From the NCBI GenBank assembly GCA_022497155.1, contig MU385770.1, forward strand, positions 186,001-250,000: a stretch of 64,000 nucleotides of DNA. The letters are read 5' to 3'. The position numbers and the translations under genes are program-made. This document shows positions 1 to 12,367 of this stretch, piece after piece. Below the pieces are notes generated by a model. It had not been told where the DNA came from. It made no database searches and saw nothing but the letters and a program-made list of their open reading frames with translations. Source of the stretch: Whalleya microplaca. Its lineage: Eukaryota > Ascomycota > Sordariomycetes > Xylariales > Xylariaceae. Each line of letters opens with the position of its first letter. Positions within the stretch are counted from its first letter, which is position 1.

Positions 1-951
1 ACGGCAGCCAATCAGAGGCGAGGATCTGCCCACGACTCTCCAGCCCTGAGCTTCAAAGTACGTAAGTTTGTGCAAACATACAGCCTGTTTTTCCTACTTG
101 GGTAGGTGGGAAAATGGGCATAGTGGCGCCTTGCCAGCTGATTCAAGTCCTTTACGCCCATCGACAACACAAAAGGATTTACCTTACAAATATCCCAAGT
201 CCTCGGTATCAAGTGTAGATGATCTGTGAGGTTTGTATCTGTATGATTGATGATCTAAGCTATGTGTGTATGGGTGAAGCTATAGCTATATAAGGAGAGA
301 GAGAGGTGGCTGTGCCACCTCCTCAGCCACACACCTGTGGCGCAGCCACAGAGAGTGTGTATGGCTCCCAATGTATGTGTATGCCTAACATGATCACTTG
401 GAATATGTCCAAGCATGGCAACTTTGCCTGGCCGCTAGCAATTGGTGTGATGGAAAGAGACCCTGAAATTTGCCTAAATCGTAAGTTCTTCGTTTATAAG
501 TTGATTGACTAGTCGACTTAGACCCTTCTCCATCATTCAGAACTATAGCTGAGTTTGCCGGACTGATCACTTCGATCCGTTTATGGACTATGCGTGAGTC
601 TAGACGCCTGTCAACTGTACCTGGTCTGATTCTGTCGTAGATGGGCAAATGATGGCGTCAGATTCAAAGATGCTTTGTCTCGACTGAATCGATTCAATGA
701 ATTAATCCATCTTCTGATGATGTTGCTGCTATCATATCTGCCCGACACATCACGAGGACAAATTGAAACCCTGGGAGGGTATGGAAGACCAATTATAGCC
801 AGTTTGTCTTGAAGTGGTCTTCGGTGTTTCACTCAACCCACCCACATGTGGCACTGCTAATGCGGCTGGAAAGTACGCATGTGCTGATTATCCAATGGCC
901 CGCCTGCATAGTAACACGCGCGGCGCTGGATCCCTCTTCCTCTTTTCCTCT
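1..951. other. intergenic, no gene recognised
   Basis: I find no reading frame with recognisable protein features here. ORFs of 66-86 codons occur on both strands but look like chance. The visible structure is a pair of short perfect hairpins at 303-350 (see findings). The right edge is the 3' end of HGH1. A gene cut by the left edge cannot be excluded. Confidence 0.5.
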
Positions 952-2254
952 TTACACTTCAATTATTTGTTCATCATCGTCTTCGCCGGCACCCCTGCCG
1001 CCACCTTGCTCAACATCTTCCACGTGCGTCGCCTTGTCCGGGTCCGCCTTGTCTCGCATCAGCACCTGAACTAAGCGATCACAAGCATCCTGGACCCCCT
1101 CATGCTTAACACGGAGGTGAGTTTCCCGAACGATCGGGTACACCTTCACCTCGCGCATGTGGTCCCTGCCTTGCCTAGTGCTTGACAAAAGGAGCAAGGT
1201 CTCGATGTGGGTTTGGATGATATTGGGGTCAGCATCGCGCTGTTTGTCAGGCGGGAGTAGCTGAAGATCAGGGAGCATCGACATCGTCTCCTCTTCGTCG
1301 TATTCCTCGTTCCCGGTTATCGGTAACAAGACGTACGGCAAGATGTCGATGTCGTCCTCCGACAGGAACAGCGGATGCGAAGGCACGTCAAAGGCAACAT
1401 TTTTGATGGTGGAGGCGACCCCTTTCCGCCTTATGTCCGACTTATACTCGGTGAAGACTTTGAGCTTGGTGAGAGGTATGACCCCGTCGTATTCTTGCTT
1501 CTGCACGAAGTACTGCCGTATCTCGGCATGCTTCGACAGATCAGCGAAGAGGTAAGCCAAGTGGTCAAAGTCGGCCCTCTTATTGTATTTCTTGTCTGCA
1601 CCTTTTACGAACAGGTCGACCAGCTGGTTCATAGCTAGATCATTTGACCCTAATTCATCCGGGGGAGGCTGCCTCTTGTCTATAATAGTTTTGAAAGCGT
1701 CCCATTTTGCCAGGTTCGCCAACAGCATGGATAACAAATTCGCATTAGGGTCTGATGGGATCTGTTCACATGCATTAGCCGAATGCTATTCGATCAATCC
1801 CGTGATCTCACGGGGCGCTAAGTTATTATAAGTATAGATACTAACGACTATACGATTGAGGATCTCATCTAAAACCCTTTGATCTGTGGCTAGACTCTCC
1901 AGTATCTCACGATCGGCCGAGAGGTTGATCAACATAGTGATGACATGCTCGGCGATTTTCTGCAGCCTCATGAGATTAGCTCCCAGCCACTGCCCACTTT
2001 GACAGATGGCGACATACTGGGTGATCTTTCATTAGAAGCTTCAGGTTGTCGACAGGCTTTAAGTTATCTGCCTTGAAGATGGAAGGTTGCGATGTTGAAT
2101 AGGGCACTAGGTGCTCTGTCGCGAGGAGGCGGATATCTGGCTTGGGATTGGTAATAAAGCCAACTAACTAACCGGCTATTAGCAATGGTCATACCGTCAT
2201 TCATATGAACAATGCTTTATGTAACTGCCATACCTCTTCCAGTTCTGTAGGCAT
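952..2254 (-). CDS. HGH1: HGH1 family protein (eEF2 folding co-chaperone)
   Basis: This is the HGH1 ARM-repeat-like family (DUF383/DUF384). In yeast, Hgh1 helps the TRiC/CCT and Hsp90 machinery fold elongation factor eEF2 in the cytosol. I assemble four exons: 2254-2234, 2167-2018, 1959-1846 and 1761-952. All join in phase, giving 364 residues (yeast Hgh1 is about 394). The start is MPTELEE followed directly by a GTATGG donor. The introns are 66, 58 and 84 nt, with GT donors and TAG or CAG acceptors. Family-like blocks are FKADNLKPVDNLKLL, ITMLINLSADREILESLATD and SDPNANLLSMLLANLAK, then the C-terminal DUF384 part. The C-terminus is acidic (GEDDDEQIIEV). It diverges from ENP1 across a 383 bp promoter. 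Family call is firm; the donor of intron 3 is the least certain junction. Confidence 0.9.
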
Positions 2255-2637
2255 TTTGGGATAGAGTGAGCGAGAGTAGAGCCTTATAGAGCCTTACTAG
2301 AGCTTCAAATTCACCGTGTGAAAAGTCACTTATAAGATTTTGTGATACGATCGCTTTTGGTTGGAGGGGTCAGTCACGTAGGTAAATCTGGCTAACGCGA
2401 TGGAGGGGCTCAAAAAATCAGTAGATGACGTTGAGTGGCCATGCAGGTACCTGTACTATGTACACTTGAACCGTACATAGACGCATGTACCTAGGTACCT
2501 TAGGTACTCTCGCTTGACGGAACGAATTCCGCCCCCACTCCCCCAAGAATCTGAATATCTTTTTGGCTTTTTCGAATTTTTGGAAATCCAGGTTGCCAGA
2601 ATCACAGATTAGATAAAGCAACCGCCTCAGCGACATC
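2255..2637. promoter_or_regulatory. divergent promoter between HGH1 and ENP1
   Basis: This 383 bp stretch separates the start codons of two genes transcribed away from each other, so it must hold both promoters and 5' leaders. It contains GTACCTAGGTACCTTAGGTAC-like palindromic sequence near 2485-2512 and a T/pyrimidine-rich tract just upstream of ENP1 (about 2535-2585). I cannot define a TATA box or a specific factor site. Confidence 0.6.
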
Positions 2638-4163
2638 ATGCCGAAAGCGACTACCCCGACATCCGCGCGTTCGGTGCGCCGGCATAACCCTCTCGAGGAT
2701 GATCTAGTCGCTACTGGTCCTCTCCGTGCAAAAGCGCCCAAAAGGAAATCCAAAGGCGACGAGGCGGACCAGGAGAATTATGTGGATTCCAAGGCCTCCA
2801 AGAAGATCCTGCAGATTGGCCGGGAACTGGCAGAAGAGAACAGTGTTGCACCGTCAAGGCCACCAATAGAATCCAATGCATTTGGCTTCGACTCGAGATT
2901 TGAGCAAGACGACGAAGATAACGAGGCATTCGAGGACGAAGAGACGTGGGGAGACGACGATGAGATCGTGGAGGAAATCGAGATCGAGCCGGAAGACTTG
3001 GACACATTCAACAAATTCTTACCTACGGATGATGATCCTCTCTTAACACATGGTTGGGGAGGGAAAGCATCGCAAGAGGACCAGGGCGCCGGGACGAACC
3101 TAGCCGATCTGATCCTGGCGAGGATTGCAGAGCATGAAGCGGGACACGACAATGCCCAGGAGATGGAAGCCGTCGACGACGATTACGAATTATCGCCCAA
3201 GATTGTGGAGGTGTATACCAAGTATGCTGAGAAACTCCACGAGGCACCATACAGGACATGCTAACTGACATGATTAGGATCGGTTTGATACTCTCGAGGT
3301 ATAAGTCGGGCAAACTACCGAAGCCGTTCAAGATCCTGCCCACGGTCCCACACTGGGAAGACATCATCGAGCTGACGAAGCCGGACCAATGGACGCCCAA
3401 CGCCGTGTTCGAAGCGACGCGGATCTTCGTGTCGGGCAAGCCGCTGACGGCGCGGCGGTTCATGGAGATGATCCTGCTGGACCGGGTGCGCGAGGACATC
3501 CACGAGACGAAGAAGCTGAACGTGCACCTGTTCAATGCGCTCAAGAAGGGGCTCTACAAGCCGTCGGCCTGGTTCAAGGGCTTCCTGTTCCCGCTGGTCG
3601 AGAGCGGCACGTGCACGCTGCGCGAGGCGGCCATCGTCTCCGCCGTGCTCGCGCGCGTGTCGATTCCCGTCCTCCACTCCGGCGCCGCCATCAAGGGCCT
3701 CTGCGACATCGCGGCGCGCGAGGCCTCCGCCGGCTCCGAGGGCGGCGGCGCCACCAACGTCTTTATCAAGACCCTGCTCGAGAAGAAGTACGCCCTGCCC
3801 TACCAGGTCGTCGACACCCTCGTCTTCCACTTCCTGCGCTTCCGCAGCGTCGACCCCGCCTCGATCAAGGAGGGCGACGCCATGGACTTGGGTGGTGGTG
3901 GCTTCGGGAGCGAGCGGGCCGCTACTCAGGCCAAGCTCCCGGTTATCTGGCACCAGTGCCTGCTGGCGTTTGCGCAGCGGTACCGCAATGAGATCACCGA
4001 GGACCAGCGAGAGGCGTTATTGGATCTGTTGCTCACGCACGGACACCACAAGATCGGGCCCGAGATCAGGAGGGAGCTGCTCGCTGGGCGGGGGAGAGGA
4101 GTTGTCGTTGAGCCGCAGGGCCCGGCGTTGGATGGGGATGACACTATGTTGATCGATGGGTAG
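2638..4163 (+). CDS. ENP1: bystin / Enp1, 40S ribosome biogenesis factor
   Basis: Bystin (Enp1) is a nucleolar and cytoplasmic pre-40S factor needed for 20S pre-rRNA maturation and export. Two exons, 2638-3221 and 3278-4163, flank a 56 nt intron (GTATGC...CTAAC...TTAG). The joined frame is 489 residues, the usual family length. The junction gives VEVYTK-IGLILSRYKSGKLPKPFK, a hallmark of bystin. The N-terminus is basic (residues about 1-45), followed by an acidic stretch around residues 90-125 (EDEETWGDDDEIVEEIEIE). The C-terminal helical bystin core contains RFMEMILLDRVREDI and LNVHLFNALKKGLYKP. The second exon is strongly GC-rich at third positions, which creates long antisense shadow frames. 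It converges on KRR1, with 531 bp between stop codons. Confidence 0.96.
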
Positions 4164-4694
4164 AGGATGTGTTCTGTGATGGCTAGCTAGCGGGTTGGGG
4201 ATGCCATATGATACCAACGAAGAACTGAATGAGCATGTCGGAGTCTAAGGCGTCCTCTGCTGGGTTTATACATCTGCTTTAGGATCAATGCAAAAGTCAA
4301 GATACGAGAATCGGATGGTGTCCGTCTGTATTTATTGGACCACGGCTGTATTGTCGTTGAATTACATGCACATGTGACAAGTACGAACCTGGGAAGCCAA
4401 GAGGGTCGTTAAGATATAAACCATAACACCTTCAATACCTATCCATTTAAACACAACTACCTATATCTCCAATTGTACTCCAAGGCTCGCTCCTCTAATA
4501 TGGTTTCTACAAACTTTGCTTCGGAATTATGGTAGGAAGTTCTATAAGCCCGCAGCTGAGTGCGGGCTCGAGCAAATCACCGAGACGTTTAGAAGCAGAG
4601 AAAGGCTGTTGACGTATCTTCATTCCAGAATGGGTATCGAGACGGGTTAGGAAACAAGCACCTTTACGAGATATACAAATTCCGCCTACGAATC
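4164..4694. other. convergent intergenic region (ENP1 and KRR1 3' ends)
   Basis: This should hold the 3' untranslated regions of both convergent genes. It is AT-richer than the flanking exons and I see no ORF, RNA gene or strong repeat in it. Confidence 0.6.
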
Positions 4695-5843
<1,149 letters not shown>

Positions 5844-8403
5844 CGTGGCGGAGTTGAGCCTGTGTTTTCGCCAGATAAACGAATGGAGTTGATGAAGATA
5901 ACTTTTGACGAGCGCCTAGAATTTTTTTTTTTTCTCTTGGTGGATGTCGGCAGATCGGGGCTATTGGAGGTCCTGTGTAAATTATGGGGCCGCCCCTCCA
6001 TGTTCCGCTACATGGTACAGATGGCTGTCATCTGTACCTACATACATATATCGACTTTTCAGGTATGAAATAGGGATACTTGCATATAAAGATGAAGTGA
6101 GCCAGATCTTATCAACACTCATTTAATCCACCCCAATCGACAGAATCTTGGGTAGCTATATGAACGTGAGTGAGCGTAAGAATTAAGCTACATGTAGGTC
6201 TCATTCTACATAGTAAGATACTGTAATGTTTGGGAACCTGCTGACCATTCTGCTGGGCGGAAATCGGATAGCTATACTATATACGATCTACCGTACGTAA
6301 TAACGAGGCATGTATCCAATACTTCGTATAAAGAATGAGGCTGCCAATCACCAATTTCGTTCCACAGCAAGGGGCGGAAGTGCTGAGTGATGGGGATATC
6401 GATACCGGGGAGGAACCGGATGGGTCGTACCCTGGTCTATCAAAGGTCTCGCTCATCAATTTCATCAATTTTCATCAATCTCATCAGCTGGCTCAGCTTG
6501 CCTTATCTGGATACATATTACTAGTCACAGAACAATGCAGCCCTCATTTAAGGCCACTTGCCTATTGACTGACTAGCTGGACGCAGCCCCCTATTATCTG
6601 CTGGGAAGGGATCACAACCCTGTACCCTTCAGGTAGGACATCCGTATTGATGATGGTGTGAGGGTGTAAATTCTTATGAAGTTGTCGTTGATACTTTTAT
6701 ATACACATGGAAGTGCAACGTAGAAATATGTAATCGATATACTTGTATAAAGGGGTACCGAGGTATGTAAGCCGGTTGAAAGAGAGCGGCTGAATTGTAT
6801 TATCTACCGTATCTACTTAGCGTAGCGTCACGGTACCTAAGCCACGGTAGGCATGTACTGCGTAAGGCTGTCTGTCAAGTGCCAGTTTCCCTGTCAATTT
6901 TTTGACGTTTCACATCTACGATAAGGATTGGGCCAATGGCATTCCGGGTGATTGGTGACTGGGAAACTTTAGCACGCGGATAACTCCCATTGCCAAGGAA
7001 AGCAGGATCGGTGTAAAGGTACTCGGTACTATACTTAGGTACCTAGCCTGAGGAAAAAGCAGTGCAGGGAGGGCAGGCTGGCAGGGCCAATGTACTCGCA
7101 GTACACCTGCATACTCTAAAATACCTACATACCTAGCAACAAAAATAATTTTTTTGGAATTTTCCAACCGCCAGTCTCTACTACGTGTCTGTCCTACATT
7201 CGATTCAGGGGATTTTTCTCACTCAACACGCGCGCCATCTTACATGCCTTACTTGCCTGCCTTTTCTCACGTCCACTCGTTTTTCTCCCGCATCTGACAT
7301 TATGAATAATTTTTCCTAGGAGTGCTGGTTCTTGACTTCTTTTTTCCGTCCCATCTCCTGCTGTCGGTTGATTTCGTCTCGATTTACATACGTACGGTTT
7401 CACGGCTATTCAAAAGTGATTTCTTCTGGCGGTACTTCTGATATCCCTTAATTTTTTTGTCCTCAGTGCTACATACGTACATACCTCGATCCGGTGCCGT
7501 CACCTGGTCGCCTGGAACCATCATCACAACTCGAGTCGAGTCGATCCGCGCGACTAGTCATCTTTTTCCCTGCCCACCCGCGGTCGTCAGGTCTCGAGTC
7601 TTCTCGGGGCTGTACTGTATTCCATCAAAACGGCGTCCACACTGGCCTTTGCGTACCGGGCGAACAGTCTACCACCTATTATTGCACCGATCCCAACCCG
7701 AACATCATCGCCGGCGTTACCACCTATACGAGCGGTCATGGAGGATGGGACCACGCCGCTACCGGTCACCCTGGAGCCGATATCACGCCCGAGTTCCACC
7801 TCGACCACCGCGTCGATAGCGCAGCTGCCCGGGATCTCCGCGTTGGCTGCAGCATCGGGTTCAGCAACCAGCTCACCACAGCTACGGTGAGTTTTATCAT
7901 ACATATCAAATAAATGCATTTGAAACCACATCACATAGTAAATTGGTCCGGTCATGGTTATGGGGAGGGTTAGGAAGGGCGAGGAATACCTACCTGCCCG
8001 TCAGGCTGTTCTGTTCTTGCAAGGTCTTATAAGGAATTCACCGGCTGTTTGCTGTGTAAGCCTCACAATGCCATTCACTACATAGGTTTGCTCTGGGAAA
8101 TGGCGTTGCCCAAGTAGCATCCTATTATGAGAGGTTCCTCGAGGTGCCCATGCAGCGAGCACCAGCAATGGTACAATCAGACCTACAATACAAGCCTTGA
8201 TGAGATCTTGCTTCTTCCCACCCCACCAGACCAACCAGGACCAAGCCAAGCTTTAGCACCCTGTCCGATCATCGCCGCCTCCCCTACCAGCCTACCACCA
8301 ACCACACAAACCACACACACACCTCCAGATTAGGTGAACAGAGCATCTTGACTAATTTGATCGATACCGTCTTTTTAGAGCTGCGAACACACCAGTGCCT
8401 CTC

Positions 8404-8457
8404 ATGAATTCAGGGTCGTCTCCCGCGGCTCACGCCCCGACACCATCGGGCAGTCTG
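8404..8457 (+). CDS. candidate alternative first coding exon of the GATA factor
   Basis: An 18-codon open stretch starts with ATG (MNSGSSPAAHAPTPSGSL) and ends on a consensus GTAAGC donor in phase 0. A CACACAG acceptor at 9201-9205 lies inside the annotated first exon of the GATA gene, also in phase 0, just before [16 protein letters not shown]. Joining them replaces the first 20 residues of the protein and leaves the zinc finger intact, with a 748 nt intron. Aspergillus areB is known to make several transcripts from different starts, so such an exon is plausible. Transcript data would be needed; the splice and phase match is all I can see. Confidence 0.4.
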
Positions 8458-8856
8458 GTAAGCAAGGACGCCTTTTTCTTCTCGGGTGCTTCCATTTCAT
8501 TTCTGGATCTACATGTCAATATCAATTTGCCACGATGCACTATGTATATATTTATATATGGTAGTGCAGTGGTGGTGCAGCGGCATGACGAACTCTCCCA
8601 CGCCGATCTCAGATGTTATTTATTGTTCATTTACGCGATGTTGACTACCACTTCACAACTACCTGTACAATCACTGCACTGTATACACCAACTCGTTAAA
8701 CCATCCATTCATTCACTTCAATTCAATGTGGGATATCGCGGCAGTACGCGGTGATGAATGCACTGCGGCAGCACCTGAGCATGGGAGAATACTTAGAGGC
8801 ATGTACCTAGGGTACCTAAGGTACCTACCTAGGTAAGTACCTAGCAGGCCTAGGTA

Positions 8857-9130
8857 CGATAGGCACCTTCGCAGCAGTTGATAATGGAGGGAAATTTTTT
8901 CCTGCATATGAACTGTAGAACCGTCGCTACCCCCGGTACTAGCAGTACATCCCAACAGCGGGTGCACGCTGATTGGCTAGGCCCTTATCAGCGCCCACTT
9001 TCCTGAATTTCTTCCCTCTTCCCATCTCTATCTCTCTATCTATCTTTCCCTATCGATACTTGATTCCCGCTCTCAAGTTCCATCCCCCTTCGTACCCTAA
9101 TTTGTTATCTCGTCCGCCTCATTGCGATAA
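8857..9130. promoter_or_regulatory. cluster of HGATAR motifs upstream of the GATA factor gene
   Basis: The last 290 bp before the ATG contain several HGATAR motifs, the binding consensus for fungal nitrogen GATA factors. They are CGATAG at 8857, TGATAA at 8879, TTATCA (reverse TGATAA) at 8985, several reverse AGATAG/CGATAG copies in the pyrimidine tract at about 9024-9055, and CGATAA at 9125. This fits regulation by AreA/AreB-type factors, including self-regulation, but such short motifs also arise by chance. Confidence 0.35.
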
Positions 9131-9145
9131 AAAAGTTCCCCCAAG

Positions 9146-10156
9146 ATGATGGCTTCACACCCGACCGCTGCGGCTGCCGCTAACCATGAGTCTCAACCCA
9201 CACAGCCAACCTGCCAGAACTGCGGCACTTCGACTACGCCATTATGGCGTCGCGACGAGATGGGCTCCGTCCTCTGCAATGCCTGCGGCCTGTTCCTGAA
9301 GCTGCACGGCCGTCCGCGGCCCATATCATTGAAGACGGACGTGATCAAGAGCCGTAATCGCGTCAAGACAATGCGACCGGACATGCAAATGAAGAAGAAG
9401 GTGAGTCTACCGCCCGCGTCAAGCCCGCCTGCACACCCTGTCATGACGCTCACAACGCCGCTACAGCAAAGTCTCCCTGCCGGTGCCAACCCTAATGGCA
9501 ATGCCTTCCACAACCACGATAATGTGACCGCTGCTGCGCTCGCGGCTGTCCGCGCGACTCAACAGAAGGCCACCAATGGCCACACGCACGGAACGGACTC
9601 GCCCGTGTCGCGAACTGCCACCCCGAATGTCTACGACCCGCATCTTACTGCATTCCAGGCCATGGACCATTTCCAGTCGGACTCCCTGCCTCAATACCCC
9701 TTGCCCGGTGGCTCTCCTGGCCGCCCGCAATCTCCTATGAACGGTGAACAACAGACTATGGACATGCCTCAAACCCATGAGCAATTGATTGCTGCCAATT
9801 CCAGTCTGAAGACCCGCGTCAGCGAGTTGGACCTGATCAATGAGCTGTACCGGGGCCGTCTGCAGCAATTGGAACAAGACAACCAGACCGCAGACAATTA
9901 CCGACACTCTGCAGAGATCTCTGCGAAGGAAGCTGCCACAGAGCGCGCGCAACGTGAAGAATTCCAGCGACAGCTAGAGGACAGCCACAGACGGGAGAAC
10001 ATTCTCAAGCGAAGGCTTGACGAGATGGAACAGGAGAACACGGAGCTAAAGAGCAAGATAGAGGAACAGGAGTCGGAACGTGCCGCGAAGAAGCCAAGGG
10101 TCGACGACGGAAAGGCTGAAGAGGCCGAGGTCCCTACCCCGCAATCTGCCTCCTGA
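9146..10156 (+). CDS. areB: AreB/ASD-4-type GATA zinc-finger factor with C-terminal coiled coil
   Basis: This is a GATA transcription factor of the AreB/NreB/ASD-4 class (related to yeast Dal80/Gzf3), usually a negative regulator in nitrogen metabolism. The type IVa finger is at residues 23-47: C-X2-C-X17-C-X2-C with TTPLWRR and LCNACGL, followed by the basic tail KSRNRVK. The class hallmark is a long C-terminal coiled coil (about residues 215-325 of the unspliced frame, [18 protein letters not shown] onward) ending in a KKPR basic patch. A GTGAGT...CTACAG intron lies at 9401-9466. It is exactly 66 nt with no stop, so the unspliced frame is 336 residues and the spliced one (9146-9400, 9467-10156) is 314. 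Codon 1 is followed by a second ATG. Confidence 0.88.
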   Translation: MMASHPTAAAAANHESQPTQPTCQNCGTSTTPLWRRDEMGSVLCNACGLFLKLHGRPRPISLKTDVIKSRNRVKTMRPDMQMKKKVSLPPASSPPAHPVMTLTTPLQQSLPAGANPNGNAFHNHDNVTAAALAAVRATQQKATNGHTHGTDSPVSRTATPNVYDPHLTAFQAMDHFQSDSLPQYPLPGGSPGRPQSPMNGEQQTMDMPQTHEQLIAANSSLKTRVSELDLINELYRGRLQQLEQDNQTADNYRHSAEISAKEAATERAQREEFQRQLEDSHRRENILKRRLDEMEQENTELKSKIEEQESERAAKKPRVDDGKAEEAEVPTPQSAS

Positions 10157-10988
10157 AGGTGGCGGCGTCGTTGAGTTCGATTGTTTCCTGATTTCGACGA
10201 TACCTTCTCTGCCATTCTCGTTTCGGGATTGCTTCTTTCAATCCCGTCCGGTTGCGTCTCTATACGGTCACGTTCTTCTCTCTCTGTACCACCACCTCAA
10301 TTATGACTTTCCTTGCATCTACTTTCTCTCATTCGTCCGAAGCCTAGGGGCAGGAGGCTAGTTGCGGTCCCCCGACTCATTCTTCTCTCGGCATGGGGCT
10401 TCTCAAGTAATCGTCAGTTGGTGAGGCACGGTATATTAAGCAGGGCGGCCTAGTTGGCGGGGGGAGGTGGATAAACTTGTGCATGATAATGGAATTGGCT
10501 TGGTCTTTTATTGCTATCGATTTTCGTCGGTAGTCAGCAGGAAGGAAATGCGGTATACGAACGGGAGTTTAAGAGGAAACACCAAGCCTGCCGGGCACAC
10601 TACGCTACCGGCCCCATGGTCAATAAAAGTTGATTGCCTTTTGCAGGTAATAGTTGTTGTTGTAATGCTTGCCTTGATCTGTGATTTCTAAGGCTCGGAG
10701 TATACGATAGTTCGTCGGATGCAATATCCTGCAATTGAAAGCCCTATATAAAGCAGCGAAGGTGCATGAAAGAGCAAAGTGATTGCAGTGCATTGTCTCC
10801 CACTGGCTTTAAGATTCTTTATAATCCTAAAGTAGTTGCTTGGCATATTCTGGCCCATCAGATACAAACGGAGGGAATGATGGAATAGGAGCATGTTGAG
10901 TATATAATAATATACAGCGTAATCCCGCCATGCCATTTTCCAATACGCTGCCCTTCTAATGCCGCCTACCACCCACCGCCTTAGGTAG
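10157..10988. other. intergenic, GATA gene 3' side
   Basis: It begins with a T/C-rich probable 3' UTR (10160-10360). No gene is recognised in the rest. ORFs of up to 128 codons on the minus strand here have no family features. Confidence 0.5.
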
Positions 10989-11438
10989 TTACGTATCTTC
11001 CCTCGCGTGGTCCTCTCCACGATCCGTCCTCGTCTTCGCCTTGCTACCACTACTACTCCCATTCCCACCACCACTACTGGTAGTAAACCCCATCAACTCG
11101 CCAATAACCCCACCAGGCTTCGGCACGGGACACTCTCTCTCCTTCCTCCTCCTCCTAGCCCCGGCCGCGGTCATATCACCACCATTGGCGGCTATCCTCT
11201 CGAAGTCCTCGCTAGTGCCCTCGAACTGGGCGAGGCCGTCCTTCACTTCCGCGGGCTGCGGCCTCCGCCGCCGCCGGCGTTTGGTCCCGTCGGGCGATGT
11301 GGAGGAGTCGGCGTAGGTCACCCGCGGCGCCGGACAGGGGAGGATGTGTGGTAGCCCGACTACGAAGAAGGACGCTGCTACGGTCGTGGCGAAGAGGGAG
11401 GATGTCATGCGCGAGCGCGGGTGGAGGTGCGGTGGCAT
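10989..11438 (-). CDS. small single-pass membrane protein, possibly a cytochrome oxidase assembly factor
   Basis: 149 residues. The N-terminus is MPPHLHPRSR, followed by one hydrophobic segment (about residues 13-30, SLFATTVAASFFVVGLP) and then PCPAPR. The rest is hydrophilic, with an RRRRRR run near residue 53 and a second RRRRK near residue 97 followed by ECPVPKPGG. The pattern (basic N-terminus, one membrane helix, repeated CPxP motifs) recalls small conserved ascomycete proteins that I associate with cytochrome c oxidase assembly, but I am not sure of that link. The tail is Ser/Gly-rich (GGGNGSSSGSK). The GGGGGGGGG run just upstream (forward strand 11441-11452) could disturb base calling near the start. 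Confidence 0.65.
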   Translation of the reverse strand: MPPHLHPRSRMTSSLFATTVAASFFVVGLPHILPCPAPRVTYADSSTSPDGTKRRRRRRPQPAEVKDGLAQFEGTSEDFERIAANGGDMTAAGARRRRKERECPVPKPGGVIGELMGFTTSSGGGNGSSSGSKAKTRTDRGEDHAREDT

Positions 11439-12367
11439 GATGGGGGGGGGGGGATTGCGTTGGGTGCGCAGTTGGGCGGGAGTCGGGTGTTGCCCGTCGT
11501 GCGCTGGAGAGGGAGGAGAGGAGAGAGAAGGGGGGGTTCGGATCGGTTGAAGCTGGAGTTGTGATGTCAGTCCAAATAGAAACCTTCAGGTCTGATCAAT
11601 TGCGCCAATTGAGAGGCAGTGGGCTTCGCACCTATGTTGGAATCACTGCTTCCAGTGTCATGACGGTGCCCCGTGTATGTGTGAGTGTCGGGAGGGCCGG
11701 TGAAGGGAAATGACGGTTCTCGGGTGCGTTGTTATTGTTAGCGGCACGAACCGACGGGGGACCGTACGATTAGATAGAAGATAGAAGATAGACGCCAGCT
11801 GAGCTTTCAAAATTTATTATCCCAATCCACCCGCACCTGCCATTGCTCCCAAATCCCATCGATCTGATTTGCGTTATCCGGGCCCGAGGATTTGCCGGTC
11901 CTGCCAGTCCGAAGTACATGTACATCACCTGGTACACCCGCTTCAATCGCAAGCTTTGGCCATCTTCCAATCAGAGCGCATTGGTTTTGACCGGGGGGTT
12001 GCTGGGGCTGGAAACGCTGGCCCAGTTTAAATGTAAATGATCCGCTTTAAATGACTTCGGAATTTTAGAGCGGAATTTTTAGTGCAGTTTCGCGCGCCCG
12101 CCCCGGACCGCGATTGTCACATCCCACGCGACACATCCCGATTTATCTACATACAGCACCGCATTGGCAATATCTTATCCGTCGCGCACACGGCAAAGAT
12201 ATCCATATACACCAGTCCCCCCCCCTCGTCGCTATCTAATTACCCCGAGATATGTTATGAGATAGTTGGTTGGCTCGGATCCTCGCACTATTGATCAACA
12301 CAGGCTGCTTGGCGCCAGCTTCAGCACCGGCCCAACTCAGCCTCAGCTTTAACCACCGCTGGGAAAG
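11439..12367. other. intergenic and divergent promoter region
   Basis: Between the small membrane protein (-) and the PP4 gene (+). It holds G-rich purine tracts at 11441-11545 and AT-rich sequence after 11760. I see no RNA gene or convincing coding exon. Confidence 0.55.

Larger units (their letters stand above)
5844..9145. other. long intergenic and probable 5' leader region upstream of the GATA factor
   Basis: About 3.3 kb with no confident complete gene. 5844-6570 lies upstream of KRR1 and begins with a T-rich tract (5920-5933). 6570-7450 is AT-rich with TACCTAGG-type palindromes at about 7034-7048. From about 7450 to 8460 splice-like signals appear: GTGAGT after an open frame near 7886, a TTTTTAG acceptor near 8374 with an upstream CTAAT, and a short ATG exon with a GTAAGC donor ending at 8457. 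These probably belong to long transcripts of the downstream GATA gene. 8800-8860 is a dense run of TACCTAGG-like palindromes. Confidence 0.5.

Noticed and set aside
3315..3953. Long antisense and alternative-frame ORFs (up to 212 codons) over ENP1 exon 2
   Set aside because: Arg/Gly/Ala-rich shadows of a GC-rich third-position exon; the bystin frame explains the region.
7494..7886. Plus-strand ORF ending on a GTGAGT donor upstream of the GATA gene, as a separate protein
   Set aside because: Composition is unremarkable and no family features are seen. It is better treated as possible 5' leader or exon of the GATA transcript, which I cannot prove.
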